A stretch of 64,000 bases of DNA, taken from the NCBI GenBank assembly GCA_024516155.1, contig JAJJXM010000004.1:558001-622000 (forward strand). The letters are read 5' to 3'. Origin of the DNA: Pyronema omphalodes (taxonomy: Eukaryota > Ascomycota > Pezizomycetes > Pezizales > Pyronemataceae). Shown here one piece after another: positions 34,641 to 47,569 of this stretch (its first letter is position 1; each line of letters starts with the position of its first letter). The notes below the pieces were generated by a model, which saw nothing but the letters and a program-made list of their open reading frames with translations, made no database searches and was not told the DNA's origin. A program made the translations under genes and the position numbers.

Positions 34641-34944
34641 TAACAAACATAAGACATGACCCTGTAGAATCTGATGCCAGGGAAACCCCCGGCGGCTGCT
34701 GAATAAAAATATGTAACCGTAATTATGACCATTATGATTGCTGATATATGGTGACATGTACTGTAGCCCTAGATGGCTAGGGTTGGGGAGATAGGGTTCG
34801 GGAGATAGGGTTGAACCTACGTGCTGGGTTTGATTATGGTGTGTTGTGTGGTTGGTATTTTTTTCGCTGATGATGACGATGATGATGATTTGGGTTTTTT
34901 TAATGGTGCTGGTGGAGGAGGGGCTTTGTTAGGCTTTATTGATT

Positions 34945-34990
34945 GCGTCGGACTGTGTCGGACTTTGTCGGACGTTGTCGGACGTTGTCG
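34945..34990. repeat. 10-bp TGTCGGACNT repeats
   Basis: Four to five consecutive near-copies of a 10-bp unit containing GTCGGAC are read directly. Confidence 0.8.
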
Positions 34991-35196
34991 AGCCAGCTGT
35001 ATTGGCAGTGGTAATGCTAGGGTTATCAATAGCAGCCGGCGGTTAGCCTCTGGTTAGGGCTATAACCAGCTAGCCTTCTTGCTTGCTCGTTTTGTTTGCA
35101 GCAATAATGAAAGTTATAGAGATTATATGGAACTTATACAGCGCAAAAGCGATAGAAGTGACGTAGAGGAGAAATGATATTGAGAATATAGAGTGA

Positions 35197-35292
35197 GGGT
35201 GCGTTTGGTTTCAACCAAAAACAAGGTTTTTAGCCCTTTTTACCTGTGAAAATAGGCCAAAAACTTTGTTTTCGGTCGAACCAAACGCACCC
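35197..35292. mobile_element. 96-bp foldback MITE-like element
   Basis: The element starts GGGTGCGTTTGGTT and ends with its exact complement AACCAAACGCACCC. The inverted repeat continues inwards with few mismatches for about 38 bp per arm (the inner arms contain AAAACAA...GTTTTT.GCC), leaving a loop of about 20 nt. The trinucleotide TGA flanks both ends (35194-35196 and 35293-35295), as expected of a target-site duplication. The size, near-complete hairpin and 3-bp duplication resemble PIF/Harbinger-derived MITEs, whose termini often read GGG/GGC...GTTTGGTT. There is no coding capacity. I see no second copy in this window. Confidence 0.75.
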
Positions 35293-35940
35293 TGAGTTTT
35301 TTTTTAAGAGAACTTTAGAATATCTACCTTAACTCCAATAGTTTCCCGAGAAAAAATAAGGATATCATAGCCCTGTAGTATCTAATTCAAACCATAATCC
35401 TTAAAAGATATTGGCTGCTTTATGGAAGGTAATTATTTTGGCGTTTAAAATCGTATGAAGGGATGGCGAAGGTTTCAGACTTGCCCATGTGCCCGAGTGC
35501 ATCTCTGTATCGATATCTTGCAACACCTTATTTTTTTGTGGGATATTTTGCAGTATATTATATCATAGTGTGAAAACCGCATAAAATGGCTTTCCATTCC
35601 CCACATATCGTATCAGAATCATGCAGAAACGAAGGGGAAGAAAGTCACCTTCTGTTTCCTGGGACACGCCTCTGTAGTCTGCCTTTTCCGCGGAGCTTTC
35701 TTGGTAACGAAGTCCCAAAGGAAAGTGGTGGCTGCTCTAGCTGCCATTCTGCGAACACCCTCGTATTGGAAAAATATTCCAGCAAAGACATACCATGGCT
35801 AATTGCAGCTTGCTAAAATAACGGGGGCTCAATACTCCTCATGTGAATCTTATTCTATGGTATTTTTTATCCATATTTGCCTGGCCAAGGAAATACGTAG
35901 GGTTTATGTTTATGGGTATCTTTCGATTCCCTCGATATAG
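35293..35940. other. Gap between MITE and degenerate repeat array
   Basis: About 650 bp of AT-rich DNA with no recognised gene. One CCACATATCG word near 35598 resembles the core word of the adjacent repeat family. Confidence 0.4.
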
Positions 35941-37495
35941 CCACGTAGGTTGATCTTGTACAACAGTCGACCCCGGTTATCGCCTGCAGAAAATTCTATA
36001 TCCTGTGTAATGTGCATAAACATCACTCCACATATCGGATTTGATATTGGGTAAAACAACACTTTATGTATTCGGGTCGGTGGGAGTGTTGGTGGTTCGA
36101 AGTAGATTGCGGGATCATTGGGGTCATGGCAGGGTATTCGACTAGTTCCAGATTCCGTTTCCCGGACATTTGTTTGATTTCATCAACTGTGTTCGAACCT
36201 AGAAACGTTCGCAGGTAATTTCATAGTGGGTTTACCAGAGCATAAAGGGTAGGTATCCAGAGCTCCGGGGTTCTAGAAGTTGGTATCGTGTATCACCTTG
36301 GCTGCAGTGGATCACGGATTGTGTGTTGTAGAGTGCATGGATGTTTTAAGGGGTGGAGATGCACTTTCGACTTCCGGGCTTGGCCGAATCACTTTAGGGC
36401 CAAGGAAATTTTGTGGGCGCTTGCTGTGGTTGAGAAATGGATTGAAGTCTCAATTATCTCCACTCAAATCTATGGAGAAATTTGTAAACAACTGTATGGC
36501 CAAGACGAAAATGTGGGGAGGTAATTATTTAATCCGTGTTAAACTGAATTGGGTATCTTAGTCGCGGGTATCCTTTAGAGATCTCGGGTTAGTATCTTGT
36601 ACAACCTTGGCTGCGAGCCTGCGGGACATCTTGCATCGAATCACTCCACATATCGGTTCCGAAAAACCGGGGTGGAGATGACAGATGCACTTTATCGCCA
36701 TTTACCGTGAGGGGGTGTAAATTGGAGTGGAGGTACTTACATAAATACGTACATACTTTGAAACAACAGCCCATGAATAATCTCGGCTGTAAACAGCAAA
36801 CATCACTCTTTCTGCACCTGTGAGTATTTCTCATCCTGACTCGGGAGTTAGTACGGATGTCCTGAAGTGTACATAATGACGAGTTTGATGGTTCAAGGTC
36901 AAATATCGTATCTGGATTCTAGTTCGGGTATGAATTCTCGCATATCGGAAGGTTGATACCAAACTTCACTTTGTATCTACCGACTGAGACCTGGCTGGTT
37001 AGTACTTACCGTGTCAAGATGTCCTCATTTGGTAATCATAATTCATAGCCAAGTGCTAGAAGGCAGTAAGGCTAAGGGCCTTTCAGATCTCCGGTGACGA
37101 GTGTCATAGATCTAGATTCCATGGATCTAATTGCGATTGTTCGGATATCGAATCTAAAATTTCACTTTATTCAACCATGATTCATCGACCGTATCTTCAT
37201 CAAGGATTGATGATCGAACTCAGGACTGGAACCCAGTTAGAAGTCAAGTCAGATTAAGACAAAATTTGTTGAGTAGAAATGTTCAAGATAATACTTATGT
37301 TATCTAGATCTGTGGATCGAGTTATGACTGCTCGCATATCTTGCATAACTATATCGAGCGATCTACCAAATCTTCACTTTCTGACAACTAATGTCATGCA
37401 TCGATAGTGTAAATCATTTCCATCGTCAACTTATTCTAGATGGACTTCAAATGTGGAATCTTGAAGGGTGACCGTTCTCGCATATCTGGAACTAA
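35941..37495. repeat. Diverged direct-repeat family (units about 150-330 bp)
   Basis: At least three clearer and several weaker units lie in the same orientation. Exact shared words include ATCACTCCACATATCGG (36022-36038 and 36640-36656), ACCTTGGCTGC (36295-36305 and 36604-36614) and GGGGTGGAGATG (36350-36361 and 36669-36680). CTCGCATATC occurs at 36938, 37331 and 37478 and again at 39009. CACTTTATCGCCAT occurs at 36688-36701 and 39054-39067. The order of words is kept: a TATC-TGTA-CCTTGGCTGC word, then CATATCGG, then CACTTT. No protein-coding frame follows the units. It is best described as an old tandem family or decayed dispersed repeat. Confidence 0.6.
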
Positions 37496-38104
37496 AGTTT
37501 GACGTTATCGATTTAAGATCATTTTCCATGTCGCTAATCAGTGATCACTCCTAACAGCAAACTCTTATCCAGGATGAACTAGGCCTACCAAGGTCCATTC
37601 AAGTCCAAAGCTTGCCACAGCTTGCAGTCACAAAGACCTTTTTGGACCCGACAGGACATTCTGGAATGTAAAATACATTGATTATTGCGTTTGTGAGTTA
37701 CCTATCATTGACCTTGGCTAACTGAAATTGTAGGTCACCATTGGTTATTCCTCATATGGGCCAGCTGTCATAGCCGTTCCTACATCTGAAAGATTCTGGG
37801 GCATTGATACTTGCATGTAATGTATTGGACCAACCAATTAAGTTCTTCACCTCATAACTATTAAAGAGTATGGATGCATATAACTAGGATTGTATTTATG
37901 CCATCCTTCAATCGGGCTGAACAGCCTTATGGAAGTTATTGATTGTTTAAACAACTTGCTTGTCCACGTTCCAGCGGTAAAAATATTTTAATTACCGAGA
38001 ATTAAATCGTATCAATATGATCCTTCTGACTACACTCTATATCTACCATCGCTCTATCACTATCCCGATAGCTTACCACTATATATATACAACGTATTCT
38101 CCAC

Positions 38105-38121
38105 ATATATATATATATATA
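38105..38121. repeat. (TA)n microsatellite
   Basis: An alternating AT run is read directly, with a second shorter AT run just upstream at about 38081-38089. Confidence 0.85.
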
Positions 38122-41100
38122 TTGACACTTGGTTCACTAACAGACCAAACAAATGATTAGCATCCAAAGACTTTGCTTTCTACAAACTCAAGACCACATC
38201 ATATACCCCCTATGTATTGGGTTTTATACCTTCTACTGCTGTATCTAGTACATGATGACATCCAGTAATGATGTTGATATTCGTCACCAAAAACCATCTT
38301 CCTCTTTCTTCCTTATCTTCAATACCCGGCCGAACAGTATTTAGCAATTGTTAGCTCTCTCATTTATGCTAGCCGTAGCCCAAGATTTTAAATATGCCCC
38401 ACAGTTATAACTCTCGGTCACTTTGATAGCAAATCAGTAGGCATATATGACTGCTGCCAATAGTGTTTCATGATATACCAATGTCCAAGTAAGCCAAAGG
38501 CTAATCAATTATTTCTGTTTCCATATAAGAGGATGAAGATAATTCTGCCTTGGAAGCCACCCGCAAGATCATGTGGCTATGATATCAAACCAGAAAATCA
38601 AAAATAATTCATCCCCAGTTCAATTTACATTGAAAGTGAAGGTTTATTACGTGATTCATGCTGGACTAGTCAAATCAAAATCAGACGAAGGTCTTGCCAA
38701 AAGTATGTACTTCGTCGGAAAATTTGGTCTACATTATGTTATTGTTATATTTACTTAAATGAAAAGGATTTTCATTGGTCGTTAAGATGTAGCACGAATA
38801 TACAATATATTCCTCGCGTATCTATGGTCAACCTTCGTTCGCTTATAGATTTAACAGTTATTCCTTGCCAACTGCGGCTGTCACTGCATGTAGTCATGTA
38901 GTGACCTCATTTTATTGCCATCGAAGGCCCTAAATTGTCGATCATTACCGTCTGTAAGTCCAGCTGTCCCAGCAAACTCTACATCTGGCCTTCCTTCGGG
39001 AACGATAACTCGCATATCGTGCGTTGTAATCCATTTATCGGGCACTAAACCTACACTTTATCGCCATCCATAGTACAATTAGGGATATCCCGAGATCTAG
39101 AGAATTGGGAATCCCGATAATCTATGTATGAGGTGTCAATACTATATTTTCTCCAGAAATCATTGGGCCGATCATTAGCTTGTGGAATATCGTCGTGCTT
39201 CTACCCGAAAATCGCCACACAAAAACACTATTGTTGTCAGTTTGGCGTAGGGCCGAAGGATATCTGCACCAATTTGTCAGATCGACAACAAATACTTCCG
39301 AATACGTACAGCCTCCATTCTTGTCAGAATCACTGGATTGGTCTGGCAAACGCGAGCGAAGGCGGTACTACTAGATAGCCACTCACTGCATACCATTATA
39401 CTCCGCCATGTTCGTAACCGGGAATGACCACGAAGTCAACGAAGTCCACGAAGTTTTGTCAGTTCGTCTATTAGTTCCGCAGAGCATTTGTCAAGCCTGC
39501 CACGCGCGTCACCATTTCAATATACAACCAGCGACTGGGCCGATTGAAACCCTGCACTGGACCCATGGCAACCCAATATGAACCCCAGATGCAATAAAAA
39601 TCACTCGTCCCTGACTCTCATTGGCTGTTTGCGAAAAAGACCGATCGACGATCTCGGGCCTACCCGGTCTCCCCGAACAGCTCGGGAAGCACGATCTACT
39701 CTAGTTAAAGTTCTTTCCGTGGCTTCGCTCGGCCAGTGGTGGTGGCTTGGTTGATTAGCTAGAAAAAAAATGGAGTTTATTTCTGCGCATGCGCATAAAA
39801 GCATAGCATTGGAAATATGCGCTAGGTGGTCTAGACCGCGACAACACTTACCATAATTTAAACGTCCGAGTGATTCTCCATGACACGTGCTCTTTCTTAA
39901 TTTCCTCAAGCATGTATCCTGTGCATGAGCCAACGGTACGGACCCAACTTCTTCTTTTCTCGATGAGTCGCCATGCTGGGACATTTGGCGGAATGAGTCA
40001 ATTGTGACCCATCTATTTGGGCCGGTAACAGGAGGGCAGTAGAGAACCTGACATGTCTGTGCCGCATCGGAATCAAAGTCAGAATGCTATCTATCTTACT
40101 CCCTTGTAACCCCAGTTACTATGATCCCAGGATAATGGGCCGATAACAATCCCCGTCTCATCTTGCGGTAATCGAGGAAACATGACACAGATTTGCACAT
40201 TGCATACCGCCATCTTACAATCTAACTACCATTTCATACATCTAGATCCCTCCGAGTGGGCCCGAGAAAAATAACAGTAACAGGGGAACACATGAACAAG
40301 GGGGTGGGCCAGTTCTTTTTATCTCAACAAGGGTACTTAGTGGTGATATCGGTGGAGATCGTAATTAGGGCACAGTTCAGCCACCGACGCATTTTTCAAA
40401 CCTCAAGGGCAAAAAAGCCAAGCACCTATAGCAGCATACACTGGAAATACAAGGCAAATATGTGTGTGAATACAGTGCATACGTAGCTGATCTCTACGGT
40501 ACTGAGTGCTATTTGGCACTTGGCACGTTTTTTTTTTCTCGTTGTTTTCCGTGGCCGTGTCAACAAAGGGCAATTCTTATTTTGGTATAAGAACAGTGCA
40601 CAAAGTTCACCAGGTGAGCGCCAAAACACTAAACATATAACTCAGGAAGTTTCAAACCTGGTAGTGTGGGGTAAACGGAGTCGGAATAGGCGGCATCCGT
40701 ATTGATTATTACAACTGGGCGCCTCTATGAGTGTGGGGGTTACAATATGGCTGTCATTGAGGTGCATGTTGGGTTGAGGCTGGCGCTGGGCTGAAAGTAG
40801 AGGAGATATTGGGCTGTTTGGAATCCTCCTAAATTCCAGGACTATTTGGAAAGTCTGTGGCTTCAAAAAGCGCAGCAATGTTTTGCATACTATAGATTTT
40901 GCATTATGGCGCTGGGTTAGTGGCTTTACGGCGGAGGCAAAAGTTTAAATGTTAAGGAAAAGGCGTCAAAAAACGCGCGTTACGAAGAGTCTATCCGGTG
41001 ACTGGCCCAAAATGCCGAAACGGGATTCCCGAAGAGCTAGATTTTGGATCTAGGGTTTGAGTTTGGCGCAATTGTGATGGGAATTGTATTGTCCATAGCA

Positions 41101-41444
41101 AACAACACCGGATTTCTTGTACCCCCCAACCATAACAAATTCCAACAGCTCTTCCTCATTAGGTCTACCGAAGATTAACAATTAAGTCACAACTGCCACA
41201 TCTGACAATCACATTATTCTGGCGTTGATGAACCTGGGAACCGGAACTTTGTTAGCAGTGAAGATACCTTGTCGTATTTCAGTTATTTCGTCTTTAGACT
41301 CGTACAGATGAGTCTGGCAGATGATGAATGGATGCAAGCCTAAGACTACGCATATGCCTGCAGGCTGCAATAGACACATGGAACTCCATTGTTTTGTTTA
41401 TGTTTCGCGGTACAGCGGGATTGTTTAGGCTCTAGGATGGTGAC

Positions 41445-41502
41445 AATGTACAGGTATCTCGGGGCTTTTTAGAAATGTACAAGTATCTCGGGGGTTTTTA
41501 AC
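41445..41502. repeat. 29-bp direct duplication
   Basis: Two adjacent copies of a unit beginning AATGTACARGTATCTCGGGG, each followed by a TTTTTA run, differ at about two or three positions. Confidence 0.75.
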
Positions 41503-44310
41503 AAATAGAATTGCGGCCATTTTTCGGTGACTTTTTTCTAGAAAGTCGTGTATTACCTGGAAAGACCTGTACTCGCAAGCTCCCGGACTCAGCCTCGGAC
41601 AAGGACAGATTCTCAGAAGGCGGGTTGCATACAGGGTGCCTATATTTGTTTCCACTACATCGGGTCAATTACCATGTCCGGATGGAAAGTTGAGACGATC
41701 AATGTTGACATAATATCATCTATGGGATCGAAAGTAATTGAAACGTCTTTTGACATAATTGCTTCGACTTGTTAAGCGGCTAGGCTACTTCCCGAGTACC
41801 CGAGTACCAGGTTCACTACTGACGGATCTTCATCAATCAGGAGACATGGCTAAGAGTTTACGAGGTTTTAGGCTTTACTGAGCCCCTTCACTATTCTATT
41901 TGTTATTCGTGGATGATAGATGTCGAACCATCGAATCCCGACGGGATTGCTCCCAGTCATGGATACAGAGATCTAAATTGATACCACCTCACCGGAACCT
42001 CGCTAAATGCGTAATCCCTACTGGTTAATCGTAAATCTAACGTCATCAGAAGATCCCCCAATAGATATCTCCGCCGTTAAGCTCCACAGTGACGAGTTCT
42101 AAAAAAACAAATTCCCAAGATTTCACCCGCCTCACCGAGGACCCTTCAATCACGCTTACAATTACCCAATTACCAATCTGCAGATGTCTTCTATGTAGCT
42201 ATTTTACATCGGGATTTCCCGCTGCCGGCAAACGTGAATCAATTGTGTAGCCATGTAAAGAACATAGTTCCCGTATGAGTGTACAACCTTTTAGCATGAT
42301 CCTATGATCCTAGTGAACTAAGTAAATGAGTACAATCCCGGGGAACCTTGGGGGGTCCTGAAAACTTGGGGCCCGCTAATACTTTCAAACACCCGCAAGT
42401 TGCCAAAACGCCGCACACAGGTACAAATTACCAGGGTCTTCGAAATCCATTGGCAGTTTCATTATCCCCCGTGTCCGTTTCAATAACCGGATTCTTATAA
42501 CCAGCAGTTTCTGTATCTTGCCGTTAAAATCACACCAGCTCTCGCAACGCCGCATGATATTGCTGCAAGCTGCATTATGTAGTGCTACCCCAACACTTCG
42601 GAAATCTTAGGGAAGATTACAGGCTTTGTTATGCTTGTAATGCTACCTTGCTTGCTATGCTGTACATACTTACCAGATACTAATCTGGGCGAAACTTCTG
42701 TGGTGCTGGAACAATAGATTGGGGAAATTGAATGTGACTGGTAAAATCTGGGTTTCATTGATTGATTGACAGCCATTTCGTAGATGTGCATAGTACTTAG
42801 TGCTACATACAAGAGGATTCACGAACAAGCAAGAAGGTATGGTATATCCCATGATATTTCTCGGATTCCAGAGATACACTGCAGCAGCGATCACTTTGAT
42901 CACAATACGCACTGAATCGATATAAAGGCCTAGTGCCGTAACGTACGTTTATTATGACGAACCATGTACAACGATGTGTGACCGTATGCAACCCCATACA
43001 GTTGTCTGAGGGAAATGCAAAGTAACCGAAGAAGTGACCCAAGTAAGTCTAATTAACCGTGATTGATTGTATATGCGTAAACTTCTACCGACAGAACTAG
43101 CTACGCCGGTTAGACAACAAATTATTGTGACTATGGCGCATAATCTAAAGGAAAGTAAGGTATTTTGATATCATTTGCGCATGCCGGCTGCTGAAGAAAA
43201 TGATAATGTGATCAACTTTGTATAGGGAAGGCCTATGCAGCTGGAGCCTAGAAGTTTGTGTTTGTGTTTGTGCTATGTGGCTAGCTAGAAAGCTCGTCAT
43301 GGATTCAACTTACCTTGATAGTTAGTTCTAAGAGTTCACGTGCCCTCACATTTGTTGGGTAGATGATGAAATTTCGACCTTGCACGCCCAGCAAAAGCTA
43401 TCAAAGCCGAATTCTTATACTCTATTGCATCAAAGGTAACTAATTAATCCACTAGAAGAATCGTAGAAACCATAAGACAGCTTAGCACCATTAACTCCTC
43501 GTATTCCCCGCCCTGGCCATCTCTGTATGACTATTTCCAGTCGAGGACCTAAATATTTCAGCTCTTGCTTGTGAAAGTCAAACTGCCAAGATTTTCTAAG
43601 CTCCAGTTACTCTACCATGGTTATTCTTCCTTGTAAATGGAAAGCTTGGGAACTATAGTTATGTCACCAGTCGAGCCCGATCTGGTTCTATCTAGAATAA
43701 TCCACGGTAACCCACCTCCAACCTCGCGATACCAAACCCTTTGACAGTTCAACGTTCATCACGGCTGTGTCTGTGGGAACCCTGGGGGGTCAGGGAGAGC
43801 CCTGGAAGCCCTGAAAACCATAGGATAACCAAACTCCGTTTCCATCTTTACTCATCCATATTCAGACTTATTTCAGCCTACCATACAGACGGAGCTCCGC
43901 TGTTTCTACTACTATATGCCTAGGCCCATCTGTTGATCATCTTGATAGGTAGGGGGTGGGAAGAATAGTTTCCGTTTATCGAAATCCTTCCACTCATGTA
44001 ACAAACCCGAACGGAATAGAAGTTTTATGAAACCGATAAAATCCATGATATGAACACATGAACCCATAAAGCATAAACTCTCTTCTTCAAAAAACTTAAA
44101 AACCTGAAATAAAAACCCCCCGAATATCCTCCGTTTAGTTGATAATTACAATTTTGCAATATCTACGATTCCAGCATTTTACCTAGGCTTTGAGATATAC
44201 GGCACCTGGTTTGAGTTTGAATTTGAGTTGTAATCGGTACTTGGACTGAGGTGATAAAAAAATCCCGATTTCAATTCAACAACAAAAAAATGATATGCAG
44301 AAACATAGGT

Positions 44311-47180
44311 AGGGACACGTTTTTTTTTTTTTTTTTTCTCCGGGCCCTAGGCTCATACATCACATTTTCGATCCCTATTGATTACTCCTCCTAGGATTCA
44401 CTCAGAGCTTCAGATCTAATCTATTTCAACACTTAAAACATTATCATTATACCAGCTAAGCATCAAACATCCCCCCTCACTCTTTCACTTTCTCGCTTTC
44501 TCGCTTTCTCATTTTATTAGATTAATGATCATTCATTGATCATGACTTACCTACTTACTTACTTACTTACTTACCTACCTACTTGTCTTTCTTCCCATCT
44601 ATGATGCAGCATCGATTGTCGACCCAACCCCCCGGTAACGGGTCATTGCACGGTTACCAAGCCACGGTAGTTTTAGTTTTAGTTTTAGGGGGGTGGTGGA
44701 ATCTACGATTCGCACGATGTAGCACGGACCGGGGGTATCTCAAGTAGTAAGTCTGTAGTAAGTAGTAAGTAATAAGTAATAGATAACTGGTCCTAAGCAA
44801 TAAGTAGTGGGGTGGATGAATGAATGACTAGTAAGTATTAAATCATCAGTAGTAAATAGTAAATATTAAATAGTAAAGATCAAATAATCATTATTAATTA
44901 TTCAAAGTATATAGTATGGGGGAATAGAAGTGTGGGGTGGTGAAAAATCGGAAAGTGCACTCATTCATCCACACATAAAAAAAAACATAAATCAGATCCA
45001 CGATGGCATCTATCATTGTTCGCGATCTCGGTTCTGTAGTACAGAACGTTCGGATCAAGATCCTAGTTCGCTCTAGCTAATCGCACCATAACCAGTGGTG
45101 GTGCAAAATTGCAGGTTGCAGTGCGATGCTGCGATGCTGCGCGGTGCAGGTCGGGTTCAGATCAGATCCATCCATCCATCCAGCCAGACAGACAGCTAAA
45201 CTAGCCAGCTGCCAGCCAGCCCTGAGCTAGAAAGCAGACAAGAAAGAATGAAAGATCGAAAGAAAGTAGGCAGGCAGGAACGCAAGCATCAGATTTCAGT
45301 AATAATAACAGTAGCAGTAATTCTAACTATGAGTTACAGCACTTCAATAATTGATGAAAATACTCATACTAAAGAGAATTACACAGAAATACACAGAAAT
45401 ACACAAGTTATACAGCCTATACAGCTTGCATAGATTACACAGATTGCACAGATTGCACAAGATACACAGGCTATACAGAAATACAGAAAGACAGGCTACG
45501 CAGGCTACACTACACAGGCTATACAGGATACACAAGTTACGCCAATACCGGGCTTCGATGAGATCTGAAGGGTGCTTGGATAATAGATTGTTGTACCTGC
45601 ACTTTTTTTCCTTAGTCTTTTAGCCTTCCATATTCCATCTTCTCCCCGCTCCCCCACGCTGATTTTACCAATCCCAATCGAATCCAATGCAATACAATAC
45701 AATGCAATACAGGGAAAGTTGAAAAATTGAAAGTAACAAGTCATACATAACAGATTTCTTCACAAAGAGCTAGAAAGTTGATTGGTTACACTGTAGTAAG
45801 TTAGTTAGCATAGGGAGCCAACTCGCTAATCATAAGTCTATGCTTATTACTTAAACTCTCATCTCGTTTCCATATACCTAGACCTTGACCTAGTAACTTA
45901 CCGTTGGATCTCATCTCCATGGTGTGTGTATCTCGGTTCAGATCTTAATTTTATTCCAAGGATATTAAAGGGGATTTTTTTTAAAAAAAAGTTAATTTGA
46001 CGCAATCAATCATAAACGCAACCGCGGACCAGTAGCAGAAAAAAAAAAGCACCTGTCATTCATTCAGCAGATGACATTCCAAATCGATTCCAAATGCATT
46101 TTAATAGATATAGAGATATAGGATATAGGATATAGGATATCAACACGAGATATTGGAATATGTATAATGAAGAGTTTATAGAAACTTTTGTCAAAAAAAT
46201 TCATCCCATTTTTTTCATTACAGCGTTAATCCTTGACCTATTCGTAACCAATCCTCTATCCCATGCGGGCTTTTTTTGTCTATCCCGAGGCTTTTCTCAG
46301 ACACAGTACAACTGTAGATGGCAATAAAATGCCTGTCTCTGGATATGTCTTGCCTGTCTCTAACAACCCATCATAATCCTTGACAACAATGACGGCGATT
46401 GCCTTTTTGTTATACCACTGCTTTACCACAGAGGAAAAAAAAAAGGCACATTCCACCGATGAAGGATGATAATTACCCGATTGAACATGACAACAACCGA
46501 TCCCGATTCGATTCGATTCATAATCGATTGCAAAAAAAAAAAAAAAAAAAAAAAAATTTCCGGCTGCCTAGCTGGCTTATGTAGATGATATATGACTAGG
46601 CTGTTTTTTTTGTTCTAGCTTTGGGCTTCTGGCTTCTGGCTGCTTCTGGCTACGCAAAAAAAGTAATGCAATCAATCAAGCAAGCAAGCCCAGATCTCAT
46701 CCCTCGCTCTGAGAAACTAACTAAGGACCGAGAAACTCTGAGACCCACATTTCTTGCTATGCCGTGCCATGCTATCCCCCACCAGCCCAATGTCCATCCA
46801 CCATCCATAATCCACAATGCATCCAACCATCCTTCACCAGGCCAGTGCAGCGCCACCCCACAAATCCTCCTTACACAGCAAATGCCATTTCAAAAAAAAA
46901 ATAAAAAGAAAAAAAAGCATTGTAAAAGTAAAACAAAAACAAAGAAAAACACCTCTTTAAGAAACATAATACAACAGTACGCCAATAAGATCAAACCCAA
47001 AAAAATGATGGAAAAGAAAAACAAGTTTCTCTGAAAAAAAAAAAAAAAAAAAAAAAAAAGATTAGCAAACTCCGATAGAAAGGGTCAAACAAAGACAACC
47101 GTTTTAACAGGGGAAAATAAAAAAAAAAAATAAAAAAAGCTGGGGTATGAAATTATAAGACGCTCAAAAAAAATGGATCC
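44311..47180. repeat. Simple-sequence-rich region downstream of the GATA gene
   Basis: This 2.9-kb stretch is dominated by low-complexity DNA: T18 (44320-44337), TTAC/CTAC tetranucleotides (about 44541-44585), AGTA-type repeats (about 44745-44890), imperfect ACACAG/TACAGG repeats (about 45382-45540), ATATAGG repeats near 46107-46140, A25 (46532-46556) and A26 (47034-47059). No gene is recognised. It lies in the 3' flank of the minus-strand GATA gene. Confidence 0.7.
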
Positions 47181-47569
47181 ATGATCATGATGACAATAAA
47201 CGCCCCGCCTAACCACTTGCTGTCCTGCCCACCACCCGCCGTTCATCCGTGCTGCTCTTGCCCATCCTATGCACTAAAGAACTCCATCTCATATCTTCAG
47301 GGGAACAAATGGTATATTCCTTCCATCAGCAACCGAACTCTCTCTCCTTCCCTCCCCCTCTCTTCCTCTCGCTCCCACTTCGTTCCGTGTCTCCTCTCGT
47401 CTCTCCGCATAACCACCATGTATCCTCTCATTGACAAAACTCTGAAGAAAAGAAAAAGCGAAAAGGATGTAAGTGAAGAGAAGAGAGAAAAGTCGTATCT
47501 CTTCATGTGCATTTCAAACAAAATAAAAAATGGGGAACCGAGTATAAAGTATCACGATGATAAATCATG

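Larger units (their letters stand above)
31229..35196. other. Gene-poor region 2a: GSH1 upstream and beyond
   Basis: About 4 kb contain the GSH1 promoter (proximal part) and then sequence without a recognisable gene. C/T-rich stretches lie at about 32340-32470. Small minisatellites occur at 33621, 34559 and 34945. Open frames here are short and largely made by the repeats. Confidence 0.5.
37496..44310. other. Gene-poor region 2b
   Basis: About 6.8 kb without a recognised gene. It holds an outlying copy of the diverged repeat family (about 38.94-39.07 kb), a (TA)n tract at 38105-38121 and a 29-bp duplication at 41445. Frames such as 39601-39984 (minus, 127 residues) show no recognised motif and no plausible gene structure. 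Confidence 0.45.

Noticed and set aside
34514..34757. Gly-Leu-Trp-Val repeat proteins on the minus strand
   Set aside because: They are translations of the CCAACCC minisatellite, with no gene context.
36180..36215. GTTCGAACC word resembling a tRNA B box
   Set aside because: The flanking bases do not form a T-arm or acceptor stem and no A box lies at the right distance.
39601..39984. 127-residue minus-strand frame
   Set aside because: No recognised domain, low-complexity charged content and no splice context.
41060..41130. TGGCGCAATTG word resembling a tRNA A box
   Set aside because: No B box follows and no cloverleaf can be drawn.
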